From Maribacter sp. (lineage in GTDB: Bacteria > Bacteroidota > Bacteroidia > Flavobacteriales > Flavobacteriaceae), in assembly GCA_011050675.1 (NCBI GenBank), contig DRFI01000010.1, positions 186,001 to 250,000 on the forward strand: 64,000 nt of DNA. Reading direction: 5' to 3'. The position numbers were made by a program, and so were the translations under genes. The notes under the pieces were generated by a model, which saw nothing but the letters and a program-made list of their open reading frames with translations, did no database searches and was not told the DNA's origin. Below are positions 62,904 to 64,000 of this stretch, one piece after another; the first letter of the stretch is position 1, and the number at the start of each line of letters is the position of its first letter.

Positions 62904-63932
62904 CTATTCGTAGACTTGTTCTAATTTCTCTAACACTATTCCGTTATCTCCAACTATTTTAAAATCAACCTTTTTAGCATTGAAATTAAATTCTAGAATT
63001 CCGAAACTTTCGGTAAAAATCACCTCGCCTACTCTATATTTATTAGGCTCTCCACTAAAACCATTGTAGGCATGTGTAAGTCCGCTACTAGTAAAATCTA
63101 TTAAAGGATAATTCACCCCCTTTAAACTGGTTTTTGAAAATTCAGAAATATGACGATCTCCAGATAATACTATTACACCCTCTGCATTAGAACCTTCTAT
63201 GATGGTTGCCAACTTATCGACTTCGTGCGGAAAATTACCCCAACCTTCAAATCCATGTTCGTCAGACAAGTATTGAATACTACTGACAATAATATTAAAA
63301 TCTGATTTTGATGTATTTAATTCATTCTCTAACCATGCCCACTGTACATCGCCTAGAATAGTTCCTTCTCCATATTCATTTGGCTTAATTCGTTTGTTGG
63401 TTTCGGTGTCGGGAGTCAACTGTGTTCTAAAATACCGTGTATCGAGAATTATAATAGTAATAGAATGTTTTCCCACATTATACTTCTTTGAATTATACAC
63501 CCCTTGCCTTTTACGTAACGGACTATCTTCTTGCACATTCATGAAATTCAAAAATTCTTGCTGACTGGCATCTTTAGATTTAAATTCTACTCCACCATCA
63601 TTCAATCCGTAATCGTGATCATCCCAAGTACCCAAAATATCCGTAGATTCTAAAAGCTTTTTATATTCAGACTGTTGCTTTTGCTCATTATACATTTCCC
63701 TTAACGCTTCCATATCATCAGTGTCGGCGTAAATATTATCACCACCCCAAACCCAAACATCAGGATTCGTATTTAAAATATCATCCCATAAAAGATTAGG
63801 AAGGTCTACTCTATTACAAGAGCCAAAAGCAAGAACAAAATCAGCATTCGACATCTCACTTGCAACATATTTTTTTTTCGATGAGCAAGACGCCAATAAG
63901 AGTATAAAAAATAAAAAGTATGTGCTTTTCAT
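62904..63932 (-). CDS. PhoD-like metallophosphatase lipoprotein
   Basis: A 342-residue lipoprotein (lipobox LLASC). It shows the PhoD-type metallophosphoesterase core: AFGSCNRVDLPNLLWDDI, WVWGGDNIYADTDDMEALRE, GTWDDHDYGLNDGGVEFKSK (metal-binding DDHD), LDTRYFRTQLT and GVIVLSGDRHISEFSK (distal His motif). It lacks the N-terminal Fn3-like domain of B. subtilis PhoD. Probably cleaves phosphodiesters or phosphomonoesters outside the cytoplasm. It lies 45 nt upstream of the ndk start and may be transcribed into ndk. Confidence 0.92.
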   Translation of the reverse strand: MKSTYFLFFILLLASCSSKKKYVASEMSNADFVLAFGSCNRVDLPNLLWDDILNTNPDVWVWGGDNIYADTDDMEALREMYNEQKQQSEYKKLLESTDILGTWDDHDYGLNDGGVEFKSKDASQQEFLNFMNVQEDSPLRKRQGVYNSKKYNVGKHSITIIILDTRYFRTQLTPDTETNKRIKPNEYGEGTILGDVQWAWLENELNTSKSDFNIIVSSIQYLSDEHGFEGWGNFPHEVDKLATIIEGSNAEGVIVLSGDRHISEFSKTSLKGVNYPLIDFTSSGLTHAYNGFSGEPNKYRVGEVIFTESFGILEFNFNAKKVDFKIVGDNGIVLEKLEQVYE

Positions 63933-64000
63933 ATCGTAAAATTAAGTCTTGGTAAAATTAAGGCATTCGATTTTAAGCCTATATTATTAAATTGTATCTT

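Overview
The window is chromosomal DNA of a marine-type member of the Flavobacteriaceae (Bacteroidota). The evidence is two SusC/SusD pairs, a giant surface protein with a type B gliding-motility (T9SS) C-terminal domain, many lipoproteins, AT-rich DNA, almost no Shine-Dalgarno sequences, and promoters of the TTG-N17-23-TAnnTTTG type. The genus cannot be fixed from the sequence. I saw no rRNA, tRNA, CRISPR array, insertion sequence or phage gene, so this looks like ordinary vertically inherited chromosome.

Layout. 1-3450: a cut-off DUF1223 protein, a DUF4159 protein, an AI-2E-type permease and a THUMP-like methyltransferase. 3857-17884: two paralogous SusC/SusD outer-membrane uptake pairs flanking a large FG-GAP/ASPIC lipoprotein, with no glycoside hydrolase nearby. 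17973-19913: a lipoprotein hydrolase and a seven-haem cytochrome c. 20076-28637: a 2853-residue SprB-like T9SS protein. 28765-29886: a sugar dehydrogenase lipoprotein.

29974-39994 is a coherent peptidoglycan-recycling locus. murQ and a DeoR regulator are divergent from a nagB fused to a PIG-L/LmbE deacetylase domain. These are followed by a DigH-like GHL10 lipoprotein, an AmpG-like permease, NagZ, a CPBP membrane protease and AnmK, the last four in overlapping frames. Together they would cleave stripped glycan strands, import anhydromuropeptides, split off GlcNAc, phosphorylate anhydroMurNAc, convert MurNAc-6-P to GlcNAc-6-P and pass it into fructose-6-P. No separate nagA is present; the deacetylase half of the fusion could fill that step.

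40127-44094 is an acetate module (DUF4212 subunit, sodium/solute symporter, acetyl-CoA synthetase). 44171-47259 holds a TPR lipoprotein and a Bcr/CflA-type exporter. 47367-54274 is a rightward housekeeping run: udk, a DivIC/FtsB-like gene, parA, parB, DUF5683, dapB, lepB, WbqC and DUF6122. 54264-60447 is a leftward run: TPR protein, ribH, a small membrane protein, mutL, two rhomboid proteases and an endonuclease/exonuclease/phosphatase-family protein. recF, a small lipoprotein and a DciA-like gene run rightward to 62365. ndk and a PhoD-like phosphatase close the window on the reverse strand.

The points most worth a second look are: the NagB-deacetylase fusion; the strong hairpin lying 7 nt before the start codon of the DigH-like gene; the 7+7 calcium-motif layout of the ASPIC lipoprotein between the SusCD pairs; the MutL with a degenerate endonuclease motif; and the giant type B T9SS protein without an adjacent PorP/SprF partner.
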